64,000 nt of DNA from contig NZ_CP107819.1 in the NCBI RefSeq assembly GCF_036346295.1, positions 7,564,001 to 7,628,000 on the forward strand, given 5' to 3'. Position numbers and translations under genes: made by a program. Source of the stretch: Streptomyces sp. NBC_00536 (GTDB lineage: Bacteria > Actinomycetota > Actinomycetes > Streptomycetales > Streptomycetaceae). Positions 1-7,951 of the stretch are shown here, one piece after another (the stretch's first letter is position 1; every line of letters starts with the position of its first letter). The notes under the pieces are model-generated. The model was not told where the DNA came from. It was given only the letters and a program-made list of their open reading frames with translations, and did no database searches.

Positions 1-988
1 GCGCGTCAGCCAGGTACAGCGCCCCACCACCGGCGACACACAGGACGGCCACCCCGCCCGCGATGACCCTGCGGCGCGTGCGGCGCCGCTTGCGGGCGGC
101 ACCCCGGCCCGCGTCGCCGCGGGCACCGGCCGCGTGCGCCCCCGGGTCCTGCGCGGCGCCGGACGAGGAGGCGGCGTACGAGAAGGCGACCGGAACCGCG
201 CTCGCCTCGTGGACCGCGGCCAGCACAGCCGCCGAGACCGGGACCAGGGCCAGCCCGGCCAGCAGTCCCTCCGCCGGGACCAGGCCGTTCCACAGGCCCG
301 CGCAGCGCAGGCACTCGCGCGCGTGCCGGGCTATGCGCTTGCGCCACAGCGCGGACGGCCGCCCGTCCCAGCCGCCCGCCACCGCCCGCAGCGCCTCGCA
401 GGGCGGCTGGGCGTCCAGCGCCCGCTCGACCACCCGCGCGGACTCCAGCTGCGCCTTCATCCGCTGCACCCGCACGGCGGTGTGCTGCGGCGACAGCTCC
501 AGCGCCGCCGCGACCTCCTCCCGGGTCAGCTCCCCGGCGCACTCCAGCCACCACAGGGACAGCAGCGCCCGGTCGTCCGGCTCCAGCCAGCGCGTGGCCC
601 GGGCCGTCTCGCGCCGCTGACCGGTGAGGTTCAGCTGGACGACGGTCAGGTCCACGAAATCGGCGCCGGGGTCGGCGAGCTCCCGCGCCGCCTCCAGCCC
701 GCTCGCGTCGGGGCCGGTGCTGCGGGCCTGCCAGTGCGCCCGTACCCGGTTCATCGCGATCGCCACCAGCCACGACCGGAAGCTCTCGTCGGAGCGCAGC
801 CCGCCCAGGCCGTCGAGGGCCCGCAGCATGGTGTCCTGGACCACGTCGTCCACGTCGACGGACCCGTTCAGGGCCCGGCCGACGATGTTGTAGACGAGCG
901 GCAGGTGCGCGCCGACGAGTTCGTCCTGCGCCCGCTGATCGCCCGCGCGGGCGGCCGACACCAGCGCTGCGGTGTGCTGAGTACTCAT
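1..988 (-). CDS. ECF RNA polymerase sigma factor with fused zinc-binding anti-sigma-like tail (partial)
   Basis: Sigma-70 family ECF factor that would direct RNA polymerase to a small regulon. Reading from the ATG at 988, region 2 lies at about residues 25-85 (VDDVVQDTMLRALDG and SFRSWLVAIAMNRVRAHW) and region 4 at about 135-185 (LTREEVAAALELSPQHTAVRVQRMKAQL, an HTH). After region 4 there is an H-x3-C-x2-C motif (H222, C226, C229), which is the zinc-binding signature of ZAS anti-sigma factors. A basic stretch (KRRRTRRR) follows, then a membrane segment near residues 305-325, after which the protein leaves the window. Positive charges before the membrane segment suggest the missing C-terminus is outside the cell. 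Sigma and anti-sigma modules therefore sit on one chain, an arrangement known in several actinobacterial ECF groups. Fully open at the window edge, so length and ligand-sensing domain are unknown. Confidence 0.88.
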   Translation of the reverse strand, partial: MSTQHTAALVSAARAGDQRAQDELVGAHLPLVYNIVGRALNGSVDVDDVVQDTMLRALDGLGGLRSDESFRSWLVAIAMNRVRAHWQARSTGPDASGLEAARELADPGADFVDLTVVQLNLTGQRRETARATRWLEPDDRALLSLWWLECAGELTREEVAAALELSPQHTAVRVQRMKAQLESARVVERALDAQPPCEALRAVAGGWDGRPSALWRKRIARHARECLRCAGLWNGLVPAEGLLAGLALVPVSAAVLAAVHEASAVPVAFSYAASSSGAAQDPGAHAAGARGDAGRGAARKRRRTRRRVIAGGVAVLCVAGGGALYLADA

Positions 989-1054
989 GTGTTGATCCCT
1001 GTCCGTGCCGGCGGTCGATGGTGCCCGATACCTGGGAGACCGCCGAGCGGGGTC

Positions 1055-1083
1055 CCGATAACACTTATCGGAACACTTATCGG
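1055..1083. promoter_or_regulatory. inverted repeat plus 12-bp tandem repeat upstream of the ECF sigma gene
   Basis: The perfect inverted repeat CCGATAA-CAC-TTATCGG lies at 1055-1071. Its right half, AACACTTATCGG, is then repeated exactly at 1072-1083. It sits 67-95 bp upstream of the sigma-factor start codon and about 50 bp past the serpin stop codon. The symmetry and the duplicated half-site suggest an operator for a dimeric regulator, but no regulator gene lies beside it. The function is inferred. Confidence 0.45.
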
Positions 1084-1131
1084 TGAGCACTCTCTCGCAC
1101 AAGTGCGCAGGGGGCGCACCGCGGGGCCCCC

Positions 1132-2361
1132 TCAGCCGTGGAGCAGGCCCCCCGGGCGTGCGCGCGGCCCCCGGTCGGGCGCCTCGTACGGGAGGGGTTC
1201 GTTCACCCAGCCCGCCGCGAGGACCAGGCGGGAGGGGCGGTGCAAGGCCAGGAAGCCGAAGGGCCGCAGGAACGAGACCGTGGCGTGGCGGACGCGGTGG
1301 AGGGTGCGCGGCGCGCCGCCGCCCGCCCGCATGCTGACCGCGGTGACGGCCGCCGCCTCGAACCCCTTCGCGTGGAACCGCGCCATCGCGGACTGCCGCG
1401 CCGCGCCGACGGCCAGCGGGTCGGAGCTGATGCCGGGGAAGTGGCCGAAGGTGTCGTCGGACGCCGTGGCCAGCCCGAACAGCTCCGCGTGCGCGAGGAG
1501 GTCGTGCTCGGCCCGCAGGGCGAAGGCCACGGTCTTGATGTGGAGGGACGGCTCGGAGGAGACGGATTCGACGGTACGGACCTCCAGGCCGGGTCCGGGC
1601 GTTCCCTCGGGCAGGGTGCCCGCGCCCTCGGCGGGCGCGGCCCCGGTGACCGCGGCGATCCCCGCCCCCAGCACCTCGCCGGGCGCGGCGTCGGGGCCGC
1701 CCAGCAGCAGGTGGACGTCGATGCCGGCCGAGCCCTCGACCTCCAGCAGGGTTACCGGACCGCCGGCCGACCGCGTCACCCTGGCCCGGTCCAGCCGGGA
1801 GGTCCGCCGGTGCAGGCCGAAGGAGGTCCGCCCGGCCCAGGGGCCCTGGTCCGGCGCCGCCGGGAAGTCGTCGAAGGGCCGGGACCAGGTCACCCGCAGC
1901 GCCAGCGCCGAGGCGAGGACCATCAGGACCTCGGGGCCCACCGGCACCGGCATGTGCTCGATCAGCCCGCCCGTCCGCTCGGCCGCCCATCCGTCGAGCA
2001 CCGGCCGGTCGACGTCCGGGTCGCCGGTCAGGGACCCGCGCGCGCCGTCCGGCAGCCGGGAGGTCCATGCTTCCTCCAGGGGCAGCCCGGCCCGGGTCCA
2101 CAGGCCGGTCGCCGTTTCGAGGCCCCGGACCGGGCCCAGCCCCTCCAGCAGCGCCCGCGCCGCCCCGGCCGCGTCCCCGGCGGGTATGCCGAGGGCCGCC
2201 GCCAGTTCCTCGCGCGCCGGGCCGCCCGCACCGTCCGCGAGCAGGGCCAGCAGGGGCCAGACCCCGGCTGCCGTGAACACGGTGCCCTGTGCTCCGGGCC
2301 GCACCACCGCGGCCCAGCGCCCGGTGAGCCGGTTGACCGCGCGTACCGTCGAGTTCTCCAT
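1132..2361 (-). CDS. serpin-family serine protease inhibitor
   Basis: A 409-residue protein with serpin hallmarks. The N-terminal stretch TVFTAAGVWPLLALLADGAG matches the helix B signature region. Near the C-terminus, KGFEAAAVTA is the reactive-centre-loop hinge (consensus E/K-G-T-E-A-A-A-A-T), followed by the strand region VSFLRPFGFLAL. Small residues throughout the hinge argue for an inhibitory serpin, because they permit loop insertion into sheet A. No signal peptide is visible, so it is predicted cytoplasmic, where it could protect against endogenous proteases. The scissile bond cannot be assigned reliably; the loop after the hinge reads VSMRAGGGAP, so an Arg P1 is possible. It lies alone between the sigma factor and the chitinase, on the same strand. 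Bacterial serpins are uncommon and patchily distributed. Confidence 0.85.
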   Translation of the reverse strand: MENSTVRAVNRLTGRWAAVVRPGAQGTVFTAAGVWPLLALLADGAGGPAREELAAALGIPAGDAAGAARALLEGLGPVRGLETATGLWTRAGLPLEEAWTSRLPDGARGSLTGDPDVDRPVLDGWAAERTGGLIEHMPVPVGPEVLMVLASALALRVTWSRPFDDFPAAPDQGPWAGRTSFGLHRRTSRLDRARVTRSAGGPVTLLEVEGSAGIDVHLLLGGPDAAPGEVLGAGIAAVTGAAPAEGAGTLPEGTPGPGLEVRTVESVSSEPSLHIKTVAFALRAEHDLLAHAELFGLATASDDTFGHFPGISSDPLAVGAARQSAMARFHAKGFEAAAVTAVSMRAGGGAPRTLHRVRHATVSFLRPFGFLALHRPSRLVLAAGWVNEPLPYEAPDRGPRARPGGLLHG

Positions 2362-2424
2362 GCGCGGAGGGTACGGGCTCTTGATCCACGGACGGTACGG
2401 CCTTTCGATGCTCGGACGGTCGGA

Positions 2425-3777
2425 TCAGTGGCCGCGCAGCCCCTGGTCCACGGCCGTCATCAGCTCGCCGTCCGCCGTGTCCCCGTCCAGGGACCAGAAC
2501 ATCGCGCCGCCCAGGCCGTGTTCGCGGATGTACGCCGTCTTCGTGCGCAGCACCTGGGGGTCGTCGTAGGTCCACAGGGTGGATCCGTCGAACAGCCAGG
2601 CGCTGCCCGACCGCCGGTCCCGGTGCAGCGTGTACGCGCCCGAACCGGCCAGTTTCTTCAGCGCCTTGTAGTCCTCGTACCCGGCGGACCAGGTCGCGGG
2701 CGCGGGAGCCGTCGCGGGCTGGCCCATGCCGTCCCCGCCCCCGGTGACCCCGGTCCACCCCTGACCGTAGAACGGCATGCCCATCACGAGCTTGCCCGCG
2801 GGCGCCCCGCGCCGCAGCCAGGCGTCCACCGTGCCGTCGACGCTGAAGTCGTCGCGTGCGTACAGGGCCGACTGCTGGGCGGTGGTCTTCTCGCCGGAGA
2901 CGTGGAAGTCGTACCCCTGGAGCGTGACGAAGTCCAGGTCCCGCATGACCTTCCGGACCTCGAAGCCCGCGTCGATCTTGGCGGGGGCGGTCGGGACGAA
3001 GGCGGTCAGCTGGTACTTCTTCTTCTGGGTCCGGCCGTAGGCGTCGAGCTGGGTGCGGAACTCCTGGACCAGCGCGGTGAAGTTGCGCTTGTCCTCGGGC
3101 CGGTGGGTGGTGTCGGTGTCCCCGGGCGAGCCGGGCCACTCCCAGTCGAGGTCGATGCCGTCGAAGAGGCCGGCGGCCGCGCCCGCGCCGCCGCGGGCGC
3201 CGTCCCGGGGCAGGTTCCCCTTGATGTAGAGGTCGATGCAGGACTGCACGAGCGCCGTGCGCGAGGCGGGGGTGCGGGCCGCGTCGGAGAAGTGCGTGGA
3301 CCAGCTCCAACCGCCCAGCGAAATCTGGGCCTTGAGGCCCGGGTGCCTGGCCTTCAGCTCGCGCAGCTGGTTGAAGCTCCCGGCGAGCGGCTGGTCCCGG
3401 GTGTCGGCCACCCCGTCGACCGAGCCCGCCGCGTCGAGCGGGCGGACGTAGTCGGCCCAGGCGTCCGCCTCACCCGGGACGTTGCCGGTGAAGCACTTGC
3501 CGTCCGCGCCGATGTTGCCGAAGGCGTAGTTGATGTGGGTGAGTTTGGCCGCGGCGCCGCTGGTTTCGAGGTTCTTGACCTGGAAGTCGCGGCCGTAGAC
3601 GCCCCATTGGGTGAAGTAGCCGACGCGGTGGTAGGCGCGTGCGTGGCCTTCGCCCGCGGCGTCGGCCTGGGCGGTGGCGGCTCCGGCGGTGGCGGCTCCG
3701 GCGGCGGGCGCGAAGGCCGCCAGGAGGGAGAAGGAGCAGGCGGCGACGGCCAGCCTGGCGAGGGTGCTGCGGCGCAT
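2425..3777 (-). CDS. secreted chitinase, glycoside hydrolase family 18
   Basis: A 450-residue extracellular endo-acting enzyme that hydrolyses beta-1,4 bonds in chitin. It has a Sec signal peptide (MRRSTLARLAVAACSFSLLA, then an Ala-rich cleavage region around residues 28-35). The catalytic motif DGIDLDWE at roughly residues 200-210 is the family 18 DxxDxDxE, with the Glu as proton donor. Upstream blocks are also typical: VGYFTQWGVYGRDF at the first strand and LTHINYAFGNI. LGGWSWSTHFSDAA corresponds to the SxGG block. No carbohydrate-binding or fibronectin module is present, so it is a single-domain chitinase. A DasR-type operator lies about 75 bp upstream, which fits control by N-acetylglucosamine availability. 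Transcribed alone. Confidence 0.93.
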   Translation of the reverse strand: MRRSTLARLAVAACSFSLLAAFAPAAGAATAGAATAQADAAGEGHARAYHRVGYFTQWGVYGRDFQVKNLETSGAAAKLTHINYAFGNIGADGKCFTGNVPGEADAWADYVRPLDAAGSVDGVADTRDQPLAGSFNQLRELKARHPGLKAQISLGGWSWSTHFSDAARTPASRTALVQSCIDLYIKGNLPRDGARGGAGAAAGLFDGIDLDWEWPGSPGDTDTTHRPEDKRNFTALVQEFRTQLDAYGRTQKKKYQLTAFVPTAPAKIDAGFEVRKVMRDLDFVTLQGYDFHVSGEKTTAQQSALYARDDFSVDGTVDAWLRRGAPAGKLVMGMPFYGQGWTGVTGGGDGMGQPATAPAPATWSAGYEDYKALKKLAGSGAYTLHRDRRSGSAWLFDGSTLWTYDDPQVLRTKTAYIREHGLGGAMFWSLDGDTADGELMTAVDQGLRGH

Positions 3778-3848
3778 GGGCTTCCTTTGCGGATGCGGGG
3801 AGTGGTGCTCCTGAGCCGTGCTGTGCGCGTGCTGTGCATCCGGAAGCT

Positions 3849-3864
3849 ATTGGTCTGGACCAGA
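3849..3864. promoter_or_regulatory. DasR-responsive element (dre) upstream of the chitinase
   Basis: ATTGGTCTGGACCAGA matches the known dre consensus ACTGGTCTAGACCACT at most positions, with the core TGGTCTGGACCA at 3851-3862 nearly palindromic. It lies 72-87 bp before the chitinase start codon, where dre sites of Streptomyces chitinase genes usually lie. DasR is the GntR-family repressor of chitin and aminosugar genes, released by glucosamine-6-phosphate. Confidence 0.85.
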
Positions 3865-3940
3865 GCGGTCAAGGGGGCGGGCGGCCCACGGGGCTCCCCA
3901 TGGCTCGCCGTGGCTCTCCGGGGCGCCCCGGGTCGCTCGA

Positions 3941-4471
3941 TCAGGAGAGGTTCCACTGGCCGATGTCGTCGGCCGATCCGTCGTTCAGCGCGAACTGCAC
4001 CGCCGCGAGCCGGGCTTGCTTCGGCAGCTCGAAGGTGACCCACCCGGTGGCGGAGTCGCCGGGCGCGAGGGTGTGTCCGTCGGGGAAGCCGTCCCCGGCC
4101 GTCGTCGCCGCGGCCACGCTGGAATGGCGCGCGCCGCCGAGGTCCAGGAGGTACGAGCCGCTGCGCGGGGTGTCGGCGTAGCGGGCCGTTCCGGTGTTCG
4201 CCAGCCGGAACTCGACCGCGACGAGCCGCCCGGCCGGATCCTGCTGGGGGTACGCGGCGCGCGGGGTGGCCGGGTCCGTCACGGCGAGCAGGGTGACGTC
4301 GAGCAGCTCGCCGGGCCGATTGCCGCGCAGCTCGATGGTCTGCCCGGTCGGTCCGGCCTGCCTGGTCGGCCCGGCCGACGCCGTGGCGGCGGCACCCGTC
4401 CCGAGCGCCGGCCCGAGCAGGGCCGCCGCGGTGAGCGCGAGCGCGGCCGCGGAGTACCGGAGACGGCGCAT
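3941..4471 (-). CDS. secreted protein with a DUF4352-like immunoglobulin-type domain
   Basis: A 176-residue exported protein of unknown role. The ATG at 4471 is chosen because GGAGG lies seven bases upstream and the next residues form a signal peptide (MRRLRYSAAALALTAAALLG). The mature part contains VEFRLANTGTARYADTPRSGSYLLD and LAPGDSATGWVTFELP. This is the pattern of DUF4352 domains (extra-cellular beta-sandwich proteins in which a non-essential ligand-binding role is suspected). It ends WNLS. The gene is downstream of no obvious operon partner, and the adjacent chitinase reads in the same direction beyond it. Family assignment rests on the beta-sandwich motif pattern only. Confidence 0.65.
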   Translation of the reverse strand: MRRLRYSAAALALTAAALLGPALGTGAAATASAGPTRQAGPTGQTIELRGNRPGELLDVTLLAVTDPATPRAAYPQQDPAGRLVAVEFRLANTGTARYADTPRSGSYLLDLGGARHSSVAAATTAGDGFPDGHTLAPGDSATGWVTFELPKQARLAAVQFALNDGSADDIGQWNLS

Positions 4472-4736
4472 GGCGGTACCTCCTCGGGGCGCGGGACACC
4501 TCCCGGCGCGGGACACCTCCACCTTCCCCCTCGGCGCCGGGCCCCGCCACCCGCGGCCGGGGCGCCGCGCGGGTCCTTGCGGTTCGGCTCCGGGTGGCGG
4601 GGCCCGGCAGTGCGTGCCGGTCTCCGCGGCCGGGTGCCGGGTGCGGGTTGCGGCGCCGGGTGGCGGGGCCCGGTCCGGTGGCCGGTCCCGTTAGCCTGGG
4701 CGCGGACCGGCGGCTCACGGCGGAAGGACGGGCCCG

Positions 4737-5474
4737 ATGGACTCCGAGGATCCGATCGCGGTGGCCGTCACGGCCGCCATCCGCTCCGGCGACCTCCCGC
4801 GGCTGCGGGAACTCCTCGGCGCGCACCCCGCCCTGGCCCGAGCCACCCTCGTCAGGACCGGCGCGGCCGCGGGCGGCCGCAGCCTGCTGCACATCGTCAC
4901 GGACTGGCCCGGCCACCCTCCGCGCGGCCCCGAGGTCATCCGGCTGCTGGTCGAGGCGGGCGCCGATCCGACGGCCCGGTTCGTCGGGGCGCACGCCGAG
5001 ACCCCGCTGCACTGGGCCGCGAGCAATGACGACGTCGCCGCGATCGACGCCCTCATCGACTGCGGGGCCGAGGTGGAGGCCGGCGGCGGGATCATCGGCG
5101 GCGGCACCCCGCTGTCCGACGCGCGGGCCTTCGGGCAGTGGCGGGCCGCCCGGCGCCTCCTGGAACACGGCGCCCACGCCGACTTCCAGGACGCCGCCTC
5201 CCTCGGGCTCCTCGACCGGATCGAGGCGTTCCTCGCGGCGCCGACGCCCCCGGGACCGGACGAGATCACCGCCGCGTTCTGGGGCGCCTGTCACGGCGGC
5301 AGCCTGGCGGCGGCGCGGTACTTGCTCGCGCACGGCGCCGACCTCGACTGGATCGGTTACGACGGACTGACCCCGCTGGACATCGCGCGCTCCCAGGACG
5401 CCGACGGGGCCCGCGAGGTGACGGCATGGCTGCTGGAACGCGGCGCGCACCCGGCCGCTGATCTCATCGAGTGA
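4737..5474 (+). CDS. ankyrin-repeat protein
   Basis: A 245-residue soluble protein built of ankyrin repeats. Readable units include GAHAETPLHWAASNDDVAAIDALIDCGAEVEA, GGTPLSDARAFGQWRAARRLLEHGAHADF, GGSLAAARYLLAHGADLDWIGYDGLTPLDIAR and ARECTAWLL-type ends near ERGAHPAADLIE. Each has the TPLH-like turn and the helix pair with G-A-x-h. It begins with ATG after a GGAAGGAC ribosome-binding sequence. No signal peptide or catalytic module is present, so the likely role is protein binding in the cytoplasm; the partner is unknown. It lies just upstream of tRNA-Trp and is not in an operon. Confidence 0.85.
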   Translation: MDSEDPIAVAVTAAIRSGDLPRLRELLGAHPALARATLVRTGAAAGGRSLLHIVTDWPGHPPRGPEVIRLLVEAGADPTARFVGAHAETPLHWAASNDDVAAIDALIDCGAEVEAGGGIIGGGTPLSDARAFGQWRAARRLLEHGAHADFQDAASLGLLDRIEAFLAAPTPPGPDEITAAFWGACHGGSLAAARYLLAHGADLDWIGYDGLTPLDIARSQDADGAREVTAWLLERGAHPAADLIE

Positions 5475-5532
5475 CCACATCGTGGAAGAGATTGGATCAT
5501 CCGGCCGCTCCGTGCGAAGCTTGTGCCAACGG

Positions 5533-5605
5533 AGGGGCGTAGCTCAGTTGGTAGAGCGTTGGTCTCCAAAACCAAATGTCGTAGGTTCGAGTCCTGCCGC
5601 CCCTG
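5533..5605 (+). tRNA. tRNA-Trp (anticodon CCA)
   Basis: The cloverleaf folds completely. The acceptor arm AGGGGCG (5533-5539) pairs with CGCCCCT (5598-5604), with discriminator G at 5605. The D-arm is GCTC/GAGC. The anticodon stem TTGGT/ACCAA encloses the loop CTCCAAA, giving anticodon CCA. The T-arm loop is TTCGAGT. The 3' CCA is not encoded. Confidence 0.95.
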
Positions 5606-5615
5606 CATGGAACAC

Positions 5616-5663
5616 CACCCGGAGCCCGGGTCGGACGGTCACCGTCCGGCCCGGGCTCCGGTG
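5616..5663 (+). terminator. hairpin terminator after tRNA-Trp
   Basis: GGAGCCCGGG (5621-5630) pairs with CCCGGGCTCC (5650-5659). It is extended inward by CGGACGGT/ACCGTCCG and outward by CACC/GGTG. It begins 11 bp after the tRNA, with no U-tract, as is common in Streptomyces. Confidence 0.8.
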
Positions 5664-5734
5664 CGTCGCGCGTGGGTGTGCCCGGACCGGTCTCCTCCGC
5701 GTCGGCCCGCGGGCACCGCGTGACCGCCGGGTTG

Positions 5735-5890
5735 CGGGTGGTCTGGCACACTTGTCCGGGTTACTCCGGGCGGCGCGGACCAGGAAACCGGTGTGAAACC
5801 GGTACGGTCCCGCCACTGTGACCGGGCCCCCTCGCGGGCCCGGGAGTCAGACACTGACGCGCCGCCTCTTCATTTCGACCTGGGGACGAG
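5735..5890 (+). promoter_or_regulatory. cobalamin (B12) riboswitch
   Basis: The conserved core is clear: an ACCAGGAAACCGGTGTGAAA segment, a CCGGTACGGTCCCGCCACTG segment containing the B12 box (GCCACTG at 5812-5818), and then GGGAGTCAGACA at about 5841-5852. It lies in the leader of the downstream ABC operon, about 25 bases before the first start codon. Adenosylcobalamin binding would be expected to shut off expression. Outer boundaries are approximate. Confidence 0.9.
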
Positions 5891-5912
5891 GATCCCCCGG
5901 AGAGGCTTCGCC

Positions 5913-6926
5913 ATGCCGCGTTTCCGCGCCGCCCTGCGCGCGCTCACCCCGCTCGTCCCCCTGGCGCTCCTGATACCCCTGACCGCCTGCGGCGCCGCCC
6001 AGGACGGCACCGGGCCGGACGGCACCGCGCGGCCGACGGCAGCCGCCGGGGGCGCCGGATTCCCGTACACCGTGACCAACTGCGGTGTGACCACGACCTA
6101 CCAGGCCCCGCCCCGGCGTGCGGTCTCCATGAACCAGCACGCCACCGAGGTGCTGCTCGCCCTCGGCCTCGGCGACCGGATGGCGGGCACCGCCTACATC
6201 GACGACGCCGTCCTGCCCGCGTACCGGCCCGCCTACGACAAGATCAAGGTGCTGGCGAAGGAGTACCCCTCGAAGGAGGTGCTCCTCGGCGCCAACCCAG
6301 ATTTCGTCTACGGCGGTTACTCCAGCGCCTTCGACGCCTCGCAGGGCCGCGACCGCCAGGGGCTGGGCAAGAGCGGCATCAACACCCGTCTCAGCGTGGA
6401 GTACTGCACCCCGGGCCCCGTCCGGATCGACCAGCTGAAGACGGAGATCACCGAGGTCGCCCGCACCTTCGGGGTGCCCGACCGGGGCGCGCGGCTGATC
6501 GAGGACGAGCAGCGCCGCATCGACGCGGTGACCGCCCGCGTCAAGGACAAGGCGCGCCCGGCCGTCTTCGTCTACGACTCCGGGGAGACGGCGGCCTTCA
6601 CCTCGGGCGGCAACGGCATCGGCAACGAGATCGTCTCGCTGGCGGGCGGGACGAACGTGTTCGCCGACCTGGGGGACACCTTCGGCGACGTCTCCTGGGA
6701 GAAGGTCATCGAACGGAAGCCGGACACCGTGCTGATCTACGACTACGGCGGGACCGGCGTCGAAGCCAAGAAGCAGCGTCTGTTGAACGATCCGGCCCTC
6801 GCGGAGGTTCCCGCGATCAGGGACCGGCGGTTCGTCGTCCTGCCGCTGTCCTCGGCCGTCCTCGGGGTGCGCGTCGCCGACGCCGTGGAATCCCTCGCCG
6901 GCCAGCTGCACCCCGACGCCGCGTGA
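5913..6926 (+). CDS. cobalamin/iron-type ABC transporter substrate-binding lipoprotein (BtuF-like)
   Basis: A 337-residue lipoprotein that captures the ligand outside the membrane. The ATG at 5913 follows GGAGAGG and starts a lipoprotein signal ending in the lipobox LTAC (LLIPLTACGAAQ). The body is a type III periplasmic-binding fold. RRAVSMNQHATEVLLALGLGDRMAGTAY is the first lobe, and GNEIVSLAGGTNVFADLGDTFGDVSWEKVIERKPDTVLIYDYGG is the second. The family covers both ferric siderophore and cobalamin binding proteins; the riboswitch directly upstream makes corrinoid the better guess. Its stop codon overlaps the permease start (GTGA), so the genes are translationally coupled. Confidence 0.88.
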   Translation: MPRFRAALRALTPLVPLALLIPLTACGAAQDGTGPDGTARPTAAAGGAGFPYTVTNCGVTTTYQAPPRRAVSMNQHATEVLLALGLGDRMAGTAYIDDAVLPAYRPAYDKIKVLAKEYPSKEVLLGANPDFVYGGYSSAFDASQGRDRQGLGKSGINTRLSVEYCTPGPVRIDQLKTEITEVARTFGVPDRGARLIEDEQRRIDAVTARVKDKARPAVFVYDSGETAAFTSGGNGIGNEIVSLAGGTNVFADLGDTFGDVSWEKVIERKPDTVLIYDYGGTGVEAKKQRLLNDPALAEVPAIRDRRFVVLPLSSAVLGVRVADAVESLAGQLHPDAA

Positions 6927-7951
6927 GGGCGGACCGCCGCCGGACCCCGCTCGTCCTCGTCCTCCTCACCCTCGCGCTCGCCGCCGGGGCGGTGGCGGGC
7001 CTGGCGCTGGGTCCCGTACGGATCGCCCCCGGCCAGGTGCTGGACATCGTCATCGCGGGGCCGCGCCCCGGAGCGTTCGCCTCCATCGTGTGGGACGTCC
7101 GGATGCCGCGCGTGCTGCTCGCGGCCGTGGTCGGAGCCGGGCTGGCTGTGACGGGCGCCGTGCTGCAGGCCCTCGTACGCAACCAGCTGGCTGATCCGTT
7201 CCTGCTCGGCGCGTCCTCCGGCGCTTCGGCGGGCGCCGTGGCCGTCATCGTGCTCGGCCTCGGCGCGGGCCTCGCGACCAGCGTCACCCTGCCCGTCGCC
7301 GCGTTCGCCGGGTCGCTCGGCGCCCTGGTCACGGTGTACGCCCTCGCCCGGCGCGGCGGCGCCATGACGACCGGGCGGCTGATCCTGGCCGGGGTCGCCG
7401 TCCAGTACGTGCTGTCCGCGCTGACCAGCCTGGCGCTGGTCCTCGCCGCCCGGGCCGAACAGGTCCGCTCCATCCTCTTCTGGACGCTCGGCGGCCTCGG
7501 CGGGGCCCGCTGGGACGAACTGGCCCTGCCCGCCGCCGTCCTGGCCGTGGGGACCGTGTTGCTGCTCGGCCTCGCCCGGCCCCTGGACCTGCTGCTCGCC
7601 GGGGAGGAGGACGCGCGCACCCTCGGGCTCGACACCGGCCGGTTCCGGGCCGCCGCCTTCGTGCTGGCCTCCCTCGTCATCGGGGTGCTGGTCGCCTTCA
7701 GCGGTGCGATCGGTTTCGTCGGGCTGATGGTTCCCCATGCCGCCCGGATGGTCGTCGGAGCCGGGCACCGGGCGCTGCTGCCGGTGGCCGCGCTGGGCGG
7801 GGCCGTGTTCCTGCTGCTGGCCGACCTGGTCGCCCGTACCGCCGCCGCGCCCGAGGAGATCCCGGTCGGCGTCGTCACCGCGCTGGTCGGCGGGCCGTTC
7901 TTCCTGTGGATGCTGCGGCGCTCCGGCCGTACCGAGGGGGTGGCCGGATGA
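6923..7951 (+). CDS. FecCD/BtuC-type ABC transporter permease
   Basis: A 342-residue integral membrane protein with about ten hydrophobic helices, starting at a GTG that overlaps the binding-protein stop. Family landmarks are WDVRMPRVLLAAVVGAGLAVTGAVLQALVRNQLADPFLLGASSGASAGAV (the conserved R-x-P-R and NPLADP-like block). FSGAIGFVGLMVPHAARMVVGAGHRALLP is the cytoplasmic coupling region that meets the ATPase. A homodimer would form the channel for the corrinoid or siderophore. The stop overlaps the next gene (ATGA), continuing translational coupling under the upstream B12 riboswitch. Confidence 0.92.
   Translation: MRADRRRTPLVLVLLTLALAAGAVAGLALGPVRIAPGQVLDIVIAGPRPGAFASIVWDVRMPRVLLAAVVGAGLAVTGAVLQALVRNQLADPFLLGASSGASAGAVAVIVLGLGAGLATSVTLPVAAFAGSLGALVTVYALARRGGAMTTGRLILAGVAVQYVLSALTSLALVLAARAEQVRSILFWTLGGLGGARWDELALPAAVLAVGTVLLLGLARPLDLLLAGEEDARTLGLDTGRFRAAAFVLASLVIGVLVAFSGAIGFVGLMVPHAARMVVGAGHRALLPVAALGGAVFLLLADLVARTAAAPEEIPVGVVTALVGGPFFLWMLRRSGRTEGVAG

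Noticed and set aside
6..1064. A 352-residue arginine/glycine-rich frame on the minus strand over the sigma gene
   Set aside because: Its composition (long R-G-A runs) is that of an out-of-frame reading, and the correct frame here encodes a recognisable ECF sigma factor running off the window edge.
134..2569. Very long arginine- and proline-rich frames opposite the serpin and sigma genes
   Set aside because: These are antisense readings of high-GC coding DNA, with no domain and no ribosome-binding sequence.
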